Shown here one piece after another: positions 17,715 through 26,832 of a DNA stretch of 64,000 bases. The stretch spans positions 1,798,001 through 1,862,000 of the forward strand of contig NZ_CP146256.1 of NCBI RefSeq assembly GCF_039134705.1, read 5' to 3'. Under the pieces are notes generated by a model that was not told the origin of the DNA, ran no database searches, and was given only the letters and a program-made list of their open reading frames with translations. The DNA comes from Kineothrix sp. IPX-CK (GTDB lineage: Bacteria > Bacillota > Clostridia > Lachnospirales > Lachnospiraceae). A program made the translations under genes and the position numbers. Numbering within the stretch: the stretch's first letter is position 1; each line of letters begins with the position of its first letter.

Positions 17715-17791
17715 GATATTGGGTTAGATATAACTAACTATATTTTATATGATTGCAATCAAAATATCAACCAACGGAGGAGTAAAGTGTT

Positions 17792-19585
17792 ATGTACAAT
17801 CAAACAAATAAAAAGACCGGCAATATTAGCTGGCTGTTACAGCTGGCAGGCAAGAAAAAGGTGAATATACTGCTTGCCTGCCTGTTTTCTGTGTCCAGTG
17901 CGATACTTTCTTTTGTACCGTATATTTGTGTGTATTTTATTCTCAGAGAAATATTAAAAGCGCCAAATAATCCTGTGGGAATATCATTTGGTACTGCTGG
18001 TATTTATGCGTGGCTTGCATTGGGTGCAGTAGGCCTTGGACTTTTGTTCTCATTTATATCATCGGTTCTATCTCATGGAGCTGCCTATAAAATTCTATTT
18101 GAGCTGCGCATGAAGTTTGCTGAACACATAAGCGAACTGCCAATGGGGTTTCATACAAGTAATTCAACCGGAAAATTACGAAAACTTATGGATGAAAATG
18201 TCGAAAAAATAGAATTATTTATTGCCCATCAGCTTCCTGACGCGGTAGGCGCTCTGGCATCGCCTGTTGTTATGCTGATTGTTTTATTTCTGTTTGACTG
18301 GAGAATGGGTCTTGCCTGTCTTCTTCCTATCGTTCTTAGCTTTATTGCACAGGCCGGAAACTTATCCAATCCAAAGTCCAGAGAATTTATGGATAGTTTT
18401 CAGGATTTACAGGACAAAATGAACAGCTCGGCCGTGGAGTATGTACGAGGTATCTACGTGGTAAAAGCATTTAACCAAACCGTGTACTCTTTTCGTAAAT
18501 TCCACGATACAATCCTGGAATACAAAGACAGTGCTATCCGTTATACCCACTCGGTAAAAAATACTTACTGCGCCTTTCTTGTGCTTCTTAATTCCGTGTT
18601 TCTGTTTCTCCTTCCTGTGGGGATACTAATTGGAAGCCGTGAACGGGATTATCAGGCATTTGCAATATCTTTCTTATTCTATTTAATTTTTAGTATGGGC
18701 GTTGCCGGACCAGTGTCAAAGCTGATGTATGTGTTTGTACAAAGCTTCATGGTATTATCCAGTATCAAACGAGTGAAAGCTGTGTTCGATACGCCTGTTT
18801 TAAAAAGTGCTGTGAAAGGCGAAGAACCAAAAGGAAATGGCATTTCTTTTGAACATGTTTTCTTTTCTTACAATAAAGATGATGAAAATGAGACTCTTCA
18901 TGATGTGAGTTTTGTAGCAGAACCGGGGCAGGTTACCGCATTGGTGGGTCCCTCCGGCAGCGGCAAAAGTACTATCGCACAATTGATTCCCCGTTTCTGG
19001 GATATTGACAGCGGAAAGATAACCGTCGGAGGGGTAAATATTACGGATATAAAGCCCTCCGATCTGATGGGTGCGGTAAGTTTTGTATTTCAGGATGTTT
19101 TTCTTTTTAAGAAAAGTATTTTGGAAAATATTAAGATTGGAAACGAAAATGCTACTGACGTGCAAGCCATTGAGGCTGCAAAATCTGCCATGTGCCACGA
19201 GTTTATCGAGTCTCTGCCAAACGGATATCACTCCGTGCTGGGAAGTCGTGGGACATATCTTTCGGGTGGAGAACGACAGCGGATTATAATCGCACGGGCT
19301 ATATTAAAAAATGCGCCTATTGTCATTCTGGATGAAGCAACAGCCTTTGCTGACCCGGAGAATGAACGGAAGATCCAGATCGCGCTGGAAAAATTGATGG
19401 AAAATAAAACCGTCATTGTAATCGCTCATCGCCTTTCCACTATTAAAAATGCAGATAAGATCATCGTTGTGGACGATGGGAAGGTAGCGGAAGAAGGGAC
19501 TCACGAAGAACTTATACAGTATGGTGCAAAATACAAGCATATGTGGGATGTTTACAACAGAGCACTCACATGGAGTCTTGCATAA
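17792..19585 (+). CDS. ABC transporter, fused permease-ATPase, subunit 1
   Basis: Exporter-fold half-transporter, 597 aa: six membrane segments in residues about 20-310, then an ATPase domain with Walker A GPSGSGKST, signature YLSGGERQR, Walker B IVILDEATAFAD and the switch His in IAHRLS. DEATAFADPENE in place of DEATSALD is the form common in siderophore-type pairs such as YbtP/IrtA. An AraC-type regulator divergent to it fits that comparison. Forms a heterodimer with the next gene (13 bp apart). Transport of a siderophore or peptide is inferred, not shown. Confidence 0.88.
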   Translation: MYNQTNKKTGNISWLLQLAGKKKVNILLACLFSVSSAILSFVPYICVYFILREILKAPNNPVGISFGTAGIYAWLALGAVGLGLLFSFISSVLSHGAAYKILFELRMKFAEHISELPMGFHTSNSTGKLRKLMDENVEKIELFIAHQLPDAVGALASPVVMLIVLFLFDWRMGLACLLPIVLSFIAQAGNLSNPKSREFMDSFQDLQDKMNSSAVEYVRGIYVVKAFNQTVYSFRKFHDTILEYKDSAIRYTHSVKNTYCAFLVLLNSVFLFLLPVGILIGSRERDYQAFAISFLFYLIFSMGVAGPVSKLMYVFVQSFMVLSSIKRVKAVFDTPVLKSAVKGEEPKGNGISFEHVFFSYNKDDENETLHDVSFVAEPGQVTALVGPSGSGKSTIAQLIPRFWDIDSGKITVGGVNITDIKPSDLMGAVSFVFQDVFLFKKSILENIKIGNENATDVQAIEAAKSAMCHEFIESLPNGYHSVLGSRGTYLSGGERQRIIIARAILKNAPIVILDEATAFADPENERKIQIALEKLMENKTVIVIAHRLSTIKNADKIIVVDDGKVAEEGTHEELIQYGAKYKHMWDVYNRALTWSLA

Positions 19586-19597
19586 GGAGAGAATCAA

Positions 19598-21334
19598 ATG
19601 CTGAAAAAGGTACTTATTTTAACGGATCGATCAGATAAAGAACTAAAAAAATCAATACTTGCGTCTTTTCTCGCTCAACTCAGCTTATCGCTGCCGGTTA
19701 TGATTTTAATGATGACTTTTATGGAAATTTTGCAGCCTTTCTGGGGAAAAGAGGTTGGCTGGTGGAAACTTTGGGTATTGGCGTTTTCTTCTATTGCAGT
19801 TGTTGCGCTGGTGTTCGTGGTGCATCGCTATGAGTATGGAAAAACCTACGTCACTGCCTATGAAGCAGCCGAAGAAAAGCGTACAACTCTCGCCGAATAC
19901 TTGCGGAAACTGCCTCTTTCTTACTTTGGTAAAAAGGATCTAACGGAAATCACCATAAACATGATGAGTGACTGCGGAACCATAGAACAAAGCTTCTCCT
20001 CCATTATCCCGGCATTTGGCGGAACCATGCTCAATCTGCTTCTGACCTGCACATTACTGGCTGTTTTTGAGTGGCGAATGGCTTTGGCTATTTTTATCAG
20101 TGTTCCTGTTTCCTTTGGCTTTTTGTTGCTTTGCCGTAAAACACACGATTATATTGGGAAGATGCATCTGCAAAGTAAGCTTGATGCATCTGAGCAGATG
20201 CAGGAGTATCTGGAAGGTATTAAGGTGATCAAGGCATTCGGGCTGGGCGGTGACAAGTTTAAAAGCCTTGAGAATGCCTACCGAAATCTGATGAAAATAA
20301 GCACTAAGACGGAAACGGTGAATGGTGCACTTACTACTGTTTCCATGATGATGCTTCGCTTTGGTATTCCGCTTACTATTTTTGCGGGATTAAATCTTGT
20401 AGTATCGGAGAGCCTGGCACTTCCCTATTTTTTAATGTTCCTCATTTTTTCAAGCCGAATCTATTCAAGTCTTTCCACGCCCCTTGCCTTATGGAGAGAC
20501 TTACTTTATGCCATGCTTTCCATTAGAAGACTTCATTCTGTCTATGAGGAAAAGACCATGGGAGGAAGCGATACGCTTACCTTGACACATTATACAATTG
20601 AATTGGATAATGTCAGCTTCGGATATCAGAATAAATTAGTGATAAAGGACGTAAGTTTCTGTATTCCACAAGGAAAGGTCACGGCTTTGGTGGGACCTTC
20701 AGGTAGCGGAAAAAGCACTATATCCAAGCTTATTGCCCGGTTTTGGGATATAAATGCGGGCAGTATCCGCATTGGCGGGACAGATATACGGGACATTGAT
20801 CCTGAACATCTGTTTACGTGGATTTCTTTTGTATTTCAGGATGTGGTCTTATTTAACGATACTATATATAACAACATTGCTATTGGTAAGGCAGGGGCTT
20901 CTAAGGAAGAAGTTGAAGAGGCAGCCAGACGAGCCAATTGCCATGAATTTGTGTCACGACTGCCGGATAGATACGACACGCTTGTTGGAGAAAATGGTAA
21001 TACCCTGTCAGGAGGCGAACGGCAGCGTATCTCAATTGCCCGCGCCCTTTTAAAAGATGCTCCGATCATACTGCTGGATGAGGCGACAGCTTCCCTTGAC
21101 CCCGAAAATGAACTGGAAATACAAGGGGCTCTTTCACAGTTAATCAAGAACAAAACAGTAGTTGTGATTGCCCACAGGCTTCGTACCATAGCGGGAGCGG
21201 ACAACATTGTGGTATTGGAAAATGGGAAAGTGGTTCAACAGGGTGCCGGGGCAGAGCTTTTAAAGACCGGAGGGCTTTACGCAAGATTATTCGGCATACA
21301 GCAGGATAATGCCGAATGGTCTTTGGAATCGTAA
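19598..21334 (+). CDS. ABC transporter, fused permease-ATPase, subunit 2
   Basis: 578 aa, same architecture as subunit 1: transmembrane domain (residues about 15-290) and ATPase with GPSGSGKST, TLSGGERQR, IILLDEATASLDPE and IAHRLR. Both sites of the pair look catalytically competent. AAGGAGA at about 19583 is its ribosome site. The nearest comparison is YbtQ/IrtB. Confidence 0.88.
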   Translation: MLKKVLILTDRSDKELKKSILASFLAQLSLSLPVMILMMTFMEILQPFWGKEVGWWKLWVLAFSSIAVVALVFVVHRYEYGKTYVTAYEAAEEKRTTLAEYLRKLPLSYFGKKDLTEITINMMSDCGTIEQSFSSIIPAFGGTMLNLLLTCTLLAVFEWRMALAIFISVPVSFGFLLLCRKTHDYIGKMHLQSKLDASEQMQEYLEGIKVIKAFGLGGDKFKSLENAYRNLMKISTKTETVNGALTTVSMMMLRFGIPLTIFAGLNLVVSESLALPYFLMFLIFSSRIYSSLSTPLALWRDLLYAMLSIRRLHSVYEEKTMGGSDTLTLTHYTIELDNVSFGYQNKLVIKDVSFCIPQGKVTALVGPSGSGKSTISKLIARFWDINAGSIRIGGTDIRDIDPEHLFTWISFVFQDVVLFNDTIYNNIAIGKAGASKEEVEEAARRANCHEFVSRLPDRYDTLVGENGNTLSGGERQRISIARALLKDAPIILLDEATASLDPENELEIQGALSQLIKNKTVVVIAHRLRTIAGADNIVVLENGKVVQQGAGAELLKTGGLYARLFGIQQDNAEWSLES

Positions 21335-21477
21335 TTATGAATTGGCATATTGTTAAAACGGAATATAAAAACGGGACTAATCCTTAGCGAAAAAATAGCA
21401 GTTTGCTGAATAGGCTGTTCATATTCTATCCGTATTGCATAAAAGAATCTTTTTATAAAATAAAGAAGTAATAAATG
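21335..21477. other. Intergenic region between ABC pair and transketolase
   Basis: No gene or clear terminator hairpin seen; A/T-rich. The transketolase promoter begins at 21478. Confidence 0.4.
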
Positions 21478-21506
21478 TTGACAATAAGGAAATATAATGA
21501 TAGTAT
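21478..21506 (+). promoter_or_regulatory. Sigma-A promoter of the transketolase operon
   Basis: Consensus TTGACA (21478-21483), 17 bp, TAGTAT (21501-21506). Gives a leader of about 140 nt before the first start codon, long enough to hold regulation, though no known riboswitch was recognised in it. Confidence 0.75.
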
Positions 21507-21654
21507 CTGAATGAAAATAAATTTCATAAATTGAAATATATGAAATAAAATATCGCAAACATGTTATAAACCGTGAGAATTTTTGAGATTTTCGGGAATT
21601 ATAAAATTAGGATGAAATCATCGAATTACAGATGATTACAGATAGGAGGCTAAC

Positions 21655-22497
21655 ATGGAGCAAGAACAAAGAAAAAAAATGCTGTCGCTTGGAATGAAAA
21701 TACGCGAACAAGCGCTGAAGGCGGTACAGGTGCCAAATTCAGGACATATCGGAGGTTCGTTTTCAGAAGCGGATATTTTGGCAGTACTTTATTTTGACAA
21801 GATGAATATCGACCCTGAAAATCCAAGGATGCAGGATAGGGACCGTTTTGTATTGTCTAAGGGGCATGCCAGCCCGGGGCTGTATGCGACTTTGGCCCTG
21901 CGGGGGTTCTTTCCGGTGGAGGAACTGAAGACATTTAGAAATGTGGACAGCGATCTTTCCGGCCACGTAGAGATGACGAAAGTGCGCGGTGTGGATATGT
22001 CCGCAGGTTCCTTAGGACAAGGCCTTTCCGCTGCGGTTGGAATGGCTGTTTCCGGACAGATTTACCAAAAGGAGTATAGGGTATATGCGATGGTCGGTGA
22101 CGGAGAGATCCAGGAAGGACAGATATGGGAAGCAGTAATGGCAGCAGGAAATTATAAGCTGGACAACCTCATGCTGTTCGTGGACAACAATAATTTACAG
22201 ATTGACGGAACCGTAGAGGAGATCATGTCTCCCTATCCCATCGACGACAAGTTTAAAGCCTTTAACTGGAATGTGATATGCATAGACGGACACGATCCGG
22301 AAGCAATCGCGGACGCTGTAGAACAGGCGAAGTCCTTCAAGGGAAGGCCTACTGTGGCTATCGCAAAGACCGTAAAGGGCAAAGGCGTTTCCTTCATGGA
22401 AAACAACGTGAACTGGCATGGAAAAACCCCTTCCCCGGAACAATATGAGCAGGCTTTTAAAGAAATCCGGGAACAAATAGAAGAGCTGGAGGTATAG
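21655..22497 (+). CDS. Transketolase, N-terminal (TPP-binding) subunit
   Basis: 280 aa, the thiamine-diphosphate-binding half of transketolase, which moves two-carbon units in the pentose phosphate pathway. GHASPGLYATLALRGFF, SLGQGLSAAVGMA and the TPP motif GDGEIQEGQIWEA...DNNNLQIDG are present. In many Firmicutes and archaea the enzyme is made as two chains; the partner follows after 2 bp. Ribosome site AGGAGG at about 21644. Confidence 0.93.
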   Translation: MEQEQRKKMLSLGMKIREQALKAVQVPNSGHIGGSFSEADILAVLYFDKMNIDPENPRMQDRDRFVLSKGHASPGLYATLALRGFFPVEELKTFRNVDSDLSGHVEMTKVRGVDMSAGSLGQGLSAAVGMAVSGQIYQKEYRVYAMVGDGEIQEGQIWEAVMAAGNYKLDNLMLFVDNNNLQIDGTVEEIMSPYPIDDKFKAFNWNVICIDGHDPEAIADAVEQAKSFKGRPTVAIAKTVKGKGVSFMENNVNWHGKTPSPEQYEQAFKEIREQIEELEV

Positions 22498-22499
22498 AC

Positions 22500-23444
22500 A
22501 TGGGAGAAATAATTTCAACGAGGGAAGCCTATGGGCGCGCTCTTTGTGAATGCGGAGAGAATCCTGATATTGTGGCATTCGATGCAGACTTGACCATATG
22601 CACGATGTCATGCTATTTTGCGGAGAAATATCCGGAGAGATTTCGCAATGCCGGTATTGCGGAAGCAAATATGATAGGAATGTCTGCCGGGGTGGCAGCC
22701 ACGGGTAAAACGGTCTTCTGCCATACTTTTGCCATGTTCGCAGCAGGAAGAGGCTATGACCAGATTAGAAACTCTGTGGCATATCCGAGGCTGAATGTAA
22801 AAGTAGTAGGTACTCACGCAGGACTTTCGGTGGGAGAAGACGGAGCTACCCATCAATGTATTGAAGATTTAAGCTTGATGCGCACCATTCCGGGAATGGT
22901 AGTAATAAACCCATGCGATGCCAATGAGACTGAAGCAGCCGTAAAAGCTATGATTGAGTACGAAGGTCCGTGCTATCTCAGACTGGGACGCTCAGGGGTG
23001 GAAAATGTTACTCCTAATTTCAAGAACTATGATTTCCAGATAGGAAAGGGCGTTACCCTAAAAGAGGGCAATGACGTAACAATTATAGCCACCGGACTCA
23101 TGGTCCAGATTGCTTTGGAAGCAGCGGAGCTTTTGAAGGGAGATGGGATCGTGGCCAGAGTCATCGACATGCATACCATTAAGCCCATAGACAGGGATAT
23201 TATCGTAAAGGCGGCGAAAGAGACAGGTGCCATCGTAACGACAGAGGAGCACAACGTGATAGGAGGATTAGGAGCAGCAGTAGCGGAAGTGCTCGGCGAG
23301 ACCTACCCCGTTCCCCTGATCCGTCATGGCGTGGAGGATATATTCGGTCATTCGGGAACTGCGCAGGCGCTTATGGAGAAATACGGCCTGAATAAAAACA
23401 AGCTGGCTGAAAAGGTAAAACTGGCTGTCAGCATGAAAAGATAA
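22500..23444 (+). CDS. Transketolase, C-terminal (pyrimidine-binding) subunit
   Basis: 314 aa, supplies the Pyr domain (FDADLTICTM, FRNAGIAEANMIGMSAGVAATG with the conserved Glu, CHTFAMFAAGRGYDQIRNS, HAGLSVGEDGATHQ) and the C-terminal transketolase domain (VTTEEHNVIGGLGAAVAEVL). Works with the preceding subunit. Ribosome site GGAGG inside the end of the upstream gene. Confidence 0.93.
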   Translation: MGEIISTREAYGRALCECGENPDIVAFDADLTICTMSCYFAEKYPERFRNAGIAEANMIGMSAGVAATGKTVFCHTFAMFAAGRGYDQIRNSVAYPRLNVKVVGTHAGLSVGEDGATHQCIEDLSLMRTIPGMVVINPCDANETEAAVKAMIEYEGPCYLRLGRSGVENVTPNFKNYDFQIGKGVTLKEGNDVTIIATGLMVQIALEAAELLKGDGIVARVIDMHTIKPIDRDIIVKAAKETGAIVTTEEHNVIGGLGAAVAEVLGETYPVPLIRHGVEDIFGHSGTAQALMEKYGLNKNKLAEKVKLAVSMKR

Positions 23445-23505
23445 CCGGGAAATGGCATGCAAAATACAATGATAAAATTTGATATTTAAAAACGAAGAAA
23501 TTCTA

Positions 23506-23535
23506 AAAGGCGTGGTGGTTACCGCGCCTTTTTTG
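23506..23535 (+). terminator. Terminator of the transketolase operon
   Basis: AAGGCGTGGT-GGTT-ACCGCGCCTT with one T-G pair, followed by a T run. Confidence 0.88.
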
Positions 23536-23659
23536 TTTGTCCGCCATGAGCATGTCCTTCCGGAGCCATACAACAGGAACTGTTGTTTTTAACATATTAC
23601 AATCAAAAAGCATACTATTTATATAAGAAGGGTAATTGAAATCTTATAAAAAGGATGAA

Positions 23660-24610
23660 ATGATGGCCAATATAGTATTACAACTTCAAAAAAGTGATAA
23701 TAATAGTATTTTAAATAATAATAATTTTATATTTGATGAAATAGTCGATGCGATAGGAAATGTAAGTTATAATGATACGACAGGCGTTGTTACTATTTCT
23801 GAAAATGGTCTATATATGGTTGATTGGTGGGCGGCTATACAGGCAACTGCTGGTTCGCCCAGTGCTATCTTTAAATTGATTTCTGATAAGGGCCATGTAT
23901 TTGATAGTAATTCATCAAATAAAACAGGCGTTATGAGTGGAATCGCTGTTTTCAATGTTGATGATGCCCCTATTAATTTTTCATTAGTGAATCTTTCGAA
24001 CTCAGCTGTATTTTTTCCTAATACGGTAATCTCTAAAGCCAATCTGCGGGTTTTTTCTTTAAATAGTGATATTGCTGATAACAGCCGCTGTTTTGCTTTA
24101 GATCAATTCGCACATGTTTTAGAGCAAATAGTCACAATATATCAAGGCGCATCCGTTAGCATTTTCTCTAACAGGCTTGCCACAGTAACAGGAACGATCA
24201 ACTCGCTTTACAAAGCACCGGATGCCGGAAGTATACCGCTGCTTATTCTGGGGGATGAGCAGGTTGCTTTTAATATCGATAAAATAGCAATCCTTTATTT
24301 TCCGAATAGCGTGTATGATGACTCGATAACTTATTTAAATCCACCGGATCCGTTTCCTCAAAACTGTGATACGGACCTTATAAGGAACATCTACAATTAT
24401 GTTGCGGTTGGTGACAGCATATCGGTTACTACCGGCCCGACTACCAGTGCTTCCGGTGATGTTTATATTAATGAATACGGAATAATTGTTTTTGCAGATG
24501 ATACTTCAATGATATTTGTAATGACTCCGCATATTTTTTCAGTGGATATAAATGATGAAGTTGCTGGTATGCAAAGAGAAAACTCAATTTCAAATTCTTC
24601 TATTGTATAA
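23660..24610 (+). CDS. BclA-C/TNF-like jelly-roll protein, probably surface or spore associated
   Basis: About 316 aa. Residues around 25-135 (FDEIVDAIGNVSYNDTTG, ISENGLYMVDWWAA, ISKANLRVFSL) resemble the C-terminal beta-sandwich of exosporium protein BclA, a TNF-like trimer, but without a collagen-like GXY region. A second, less clear beta-rich part follows. No signal peptide. Start at ATG 23660 is preferred over an in-frame TTG at 23636; ATG 23663 is an alternative. Similar domains occur on clostridial spores, so a spore-surface role is plausible but unproven. Confidence 0.65.
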   Translation: MMANIVLQLQKSDNNSILNNNNFIFDEIVDAIGNVSYNDTTGVVTISENGLYMVDWWAAIQATAGSPSAIFKLISDKGHVFDSNSSNKTGVMSGIAVFNVDDAPINFSLVNLSNSAVFFPNTVISKANLRVFSLNSDIADNSRCFALDQFAHVLEQIVTIYQGASVSIFSNRLATVTGTINSLYKAPDAGSIPLLILGDEQVAFNIDKIAILYFPNSVYDDSITYLNPPDPFPQNCDTDLIRNIYNYVAVGDSISVTTGPTTSASGDVYINEYGIIVFADDTSMIFVMTPHIFSVDINDEVAGMQRENSISNSSIV

Positions 24611-24664
24611 GAGCATAAGCGACATCAAAGAGTCATGAGTCATGTAGCAAGAGCAAGTATCTGG

Positions 24665-24700
24665 GTGGACCTGTTTTGGCTGCTTTGTCAACAGGTCCAC
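24665..24700. other. Strong hairpin without T-run
   Basis: GTGGACCTGTT (24665-24675) pairs perfectly with AACAGGTCCAC (24690-24700). It sits between convergent genes and may end transcription from either side, but neither side has a proper T tract. Confidence 0.5.
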
Positions 24701-24770
24701 TTGAACGATTTCATTATAAATGTTCATTCATCAATTGGCAGGAACCCGTTTTCCCTCTTCTCACAACCTA

Positions 24771-24983
24771 TCATATCAACGGCCTCTTACTATATCTATC
24801 AATAAACCTAATATCAACATCACAATTCAAAAAGTCAGCAATACTTTCTATAAATGAAACTTTCATATCAGCCTTTAACCTTCTATTTATATTCTGTGGT
24901 GACTTATCCAACAAAAAAGCCAGCTGCCTTTCGTTTAATCTGCGTATCTTCAGTGCCTGTTTAATATACTCATACATATCCAT
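24771..24983 (-). CDS. Small HTH (Cro/CI-like) protein
   Basis: 70 aa, essentially a single helix-turn-helix: IKQALKIRRLNERQLAFLLDKSPQNINRRLK. The tail NCDVDIRFIDRYSKRPLI parallels the tail of the neighbouring 69-aa HTH protein (GCDVQVIARDSKKIFD), so the two look like diverged duplicates. Likely DNA-binding; no partner domain. Preceded by AGGGG. Confidence 0.65.
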   Translation of the reverse strand: MDMYEYIKQALKIRRLNERQLAFLLDKSPQNINRRLKADMKVSFIESIADFLNCDVDIRFIDRYSKRPLI

Positions 24984-25025
24984 AACCTATTCCCCTTTTC
25001 CTTTCGTATCTCCAAATCCACAATG

Positions 25026-25235
25026 TTAATCAAATATCTTTTTACTGTCTCTTGCTATGACCTGTACATCACATCCTAATATATCCAGCATTTCAATAAA
25101 ATCATCTAATCCATAACTTCCGCGACTGATCTTGTTTCTAAACGATTGTGTCTGCATTCCCAGCTTGGCGGCCATCCATTCATAATCAACGCCACGCTCT
25201 AACATTAGCTGACCTATAACTTTTTTACTATTCAT
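25026..25235 (-). CDS. Small HTH (XRE-like) protein
   Basis: 69 aa. HTH pattern ERGVDYEWMAAKLGMQTQSFRNKISRG then a short tail. AGGAGA lies 7 nt before the start and a consensus promoter further upstream; the second HTH gene follows 42 bp downstream in the same direction. Probable autoregulator, because a direct repeat overlaps its promoter. Confidence 0.68.
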   Translation of the reverse strand: MNSKKVIGQLMLERGVDYEWMAAKLGMQTQSFRNKISRGSYGLDDFIEMLDILGCDVQVIARDSKKIFD

Positions 25236-25255
25236 ATTAACATTCTCCTGTTAGT

Positions 25256-25289
25256 TTATAATTCTACTTATAATTCCGCTGTTTGTCAA
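25256..25289 (-). promoter_or_regulatory. Promoter and repeated operator of the small HTH genes
   Basis: On the minus strand TTGACA (25284-25289), 17 bp, TAGAAT (25261-25266). GAATTATAA occurs twice, 12 bp apart (plus-strand positions 25256-25264 and 25268-25276), covering the -10 region: a likely operator. Confidence 0.65.
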
Positions 25290-25720
25290 ATCAGTATTGA
25301 TTATATATATACTCACGAACTTCTATCAGACGGCTGAATCAGCTCAATTATGATTAAAAAAACCTGTCATAAGATTTATTCACCAGATGAATTGTACTAC
25401 TAATAAAAGGAAGATAAAAAACAGTATAAAAATATAGAGATAAAGTAAAACTGAAATAAGAGTCTATAAACAAGACTTCTTATTATTAATAAAATGTAAG
25501 CAGCCACACAAGCAACAAACAACAGACAGATCAGGAAGTATCATGAACCACCGCCAAACGGGACATAGTTAACGCTTTTGATTGTTAGTCATTCATTGAA
25601 AAATGCTAGTGGCTGCTTTTATGCATAAGTAATAAAACAAATTCGGCTTGCCAGAGGCAGAGGAGCTTGGAAGCACATGTTTATATTTAACTCATATAAT
25701 AATTAGAAGTAAATTTATTC
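25290..25720. other. Non-coding region with a long-range hairpin
   Basis: No gene seen in about 430 bp. AAGCAGCCAC (25498-25507) pairs with GTGGCTGCTT (25609-25618), the latter followed by TTTT, which could be the closing stem and end of a 120-nt small RNA or a large terminator structure. Confidence 0.35.
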
Positions 25721-25733
25721 AGGAGATGGTAAA

Positions 25734-26279
25734 TTGAATTATTATAGATATAACAACTATGGATATGGCATTAACAATCAGGAATTCCCTTACGTACCGG
25801 TGCTGGATATGTCTGCAACACAACAGCAGATTCAATCCGTCGGAATGTTCACATACCCCCAAAATCTTCAGAACGCTCTCGATTTAATCCAACAGGCACT
25901 CATAGGTGAAAATGAAGATAGGATGTTTTATAGCTGGTTGATAGAAAATGCTCCTTCGGATAAGGAAAAAGAAATAATCAGCGGTATTCGTGAAGCTGAA
26001 ATTGGTCATTTTGAATTATTTAATCAGATATACAATGAGGTATCAGGTATGATGCCGCAACAAGCTCCAGGTGAACAGTTTACTCCGCCCGAGAATTATT
26101 GCGTTGGATTGGAAAACGCTATACTTAAAGAAGAAAATGCTGTACAGAAATATCGAGAAATCCTTTACGCCATGCAGAATCGCGTGCATATCAATATGAT
26201 GACAGAAATCATAACAGATGCAATCAGGCACGGCATGCTTTATAATTATCTTTATGCTAAAAATAGCTGTAAAGGATGA
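25734..26279 (+). CDS. Ferritin-like domain protein
   Basis: 181 aa with a TTG start supported by AGGAGATGG 5-6 nt upstream; no in-frame ATG is close by. After a Tyr/Asn-rich N terminus, two helical pairs carry ferritin/rubrerythrin-like motifs: GENEDRMFYSWL, REAEIGHFELFNQIY (ExxH) and LKEENAVQKYREIL. The last helix lacks a clean second ExxH (IITDAIRHGM), so iron binding is uncertain. Related proteins in Clostridia are often linked to spores or oxidative stress. Confidence 0.7.
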   Translation: MNYYRYNNYGYGINNQEFPYVPVLDMSATQQQIQSVGMFTYPQNLQNALDLIQQALIGENEDRMFYSWLIENAPSDKEKEIISGIREAEIGHFELFNQIYNEVSGMMPQQAPGEQFTPPENYCVGLENAILKEENAVQKYREILYAMQNRVHINMMTEIITDAIRHGMLYNYLYAKNSCKG

Positions 26280-26305
26280 TCCATCAAAATAATATCTAAT
26301 ATAAA

Positions 26306-26337
26306 TGGCTGGCAGGATCAAGGATGTTTGCCAGCCA
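26306..26337 (+). terminator. Hairpin after the ferritin-like gene
   Basis: TGGCTGGCA (26306-26314) / TGCCAGCCA (26329-26337), 27 bp after the stop codon. It lacks a T-run (AAATCTATT follows), so termination is likely but weak. Confidence 0.5.
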
Positions 26338-26395
26338 AATCTATTAAATGAGATTATTGGATTCAAAAAGGTTTGATCAAGTGTAATTAAAAGCA

Positions 26396-26432
26396 ATAAA
26401 AAATCTGAAAACCTGCAATCAAGGCTTTCAGA
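26396..26432 (-). terminator. Minus-strand terminator next to the tRNA remnant
   Basis: On the minus strand TCTGAAAGCCT...AGGTTTTCAGA followed by TTTTTTA. It lies directly 3' of the tRNA-Thr-like remnant and is probably the original terminator of that host tRNA. Confidence 0.65.
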
Positions 26433-26444
26433 CTATTATAAGAC

Positions 26445-26474
26445 AAGCTGATGACGAGAATCGAACTCGTGACC
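26445..26474 (-). other. tRNA-Thr 3'-end remnant, putative prophage attachment site
   Basis: Minus strand reads GGTC-ACGAG-TTCGATT-CTCGT-CATCAGC: a perfect T arm (5-bp stem, 7-nt loop with TTCGATT) and the 3' strand of an acceptor stem that would pair with GCTGATG, as in many tRNA-Thr genes. No anticodon or D arm precedes it. Such a 3' fragment is what integration at a tRNA leaves at the far end of a prophage; phage genes begin to the right. The intact tRNA and integrase would be beyond 64 kb. Confidence 0.75.
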
Positions 26475-26522
26475 AACTTCAAAAACACTGTAAAATAGGG
26501 AGGTTTAAGCACATCGTCATCA

Positions 26523-26545
26523 AAGTGTAATCAAAAGTGTAATCA
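26523..26545. repeat. Direct repeats AAGTGTAATCA, possible integrase arm sites
   Basis: Two exact copies 12 bp apart (26523-26533, 26535-26545) about 50 bp inside the prophage end, with a one-mismatch copy on the other side of the remnant (26379-26389). Spacing and position suit integrase arm-type sites. Confidence 0.4.
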
Positions 26546-26660
26546 TTTTTATAACGCACATATGTAATTTGAATAACGTATTATAGTAATAATACTTGTT
26601 TTTTGTCTTGTGAGTGTACTATTATTATAATATGTTATTTAAGTGTTAGGAGAGAGTGTA

Positions 26661-26807
26661 ATGAAATTAAAAATAGTAAAAATCGAGAATCGAATTGTAA
26701 CATGTGAGAAGGATAAGGATGGTTCTTTCATTGATATAGCACGTAGATGGTTCGCGGAAGATATTCAGGAAGGGGATACAATAGAATTCGAATATAATGC
26801 ACCGTAG
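26661..26807 (+). CDS. 48-aa DUF3006-like protein
   Basis: Preceded by TTAGGAGAG. MKLKIVKIENRIVTCEKDKD, then IDIARRWFAEDIQEGDTIEF: the pattern of a small beta-barrel (DUF3006-like) protein found near phage and mobile genes. It lies just inside the prophage boundary on the opposite strand to the late operon, so it may be expressed in the lysogen. Function unknown. Confidence 0.6.
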   Translation: MKLKIVKIENRIVTCEKDKDGSFIDIARRWFAEDIQEGDTIEFEYNAP

Positions 26808-26832
26808 AGTATATGCTCATGCAAAATTCTTA

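Noticed and set aside
26447-26520. Complete tRNA using GATGACG / CGTCATC as acceptor stem
   Set aside because: No anticodon or D arm forms between them; the T arm fits the shorter tRNA-Thr-type remnant better.
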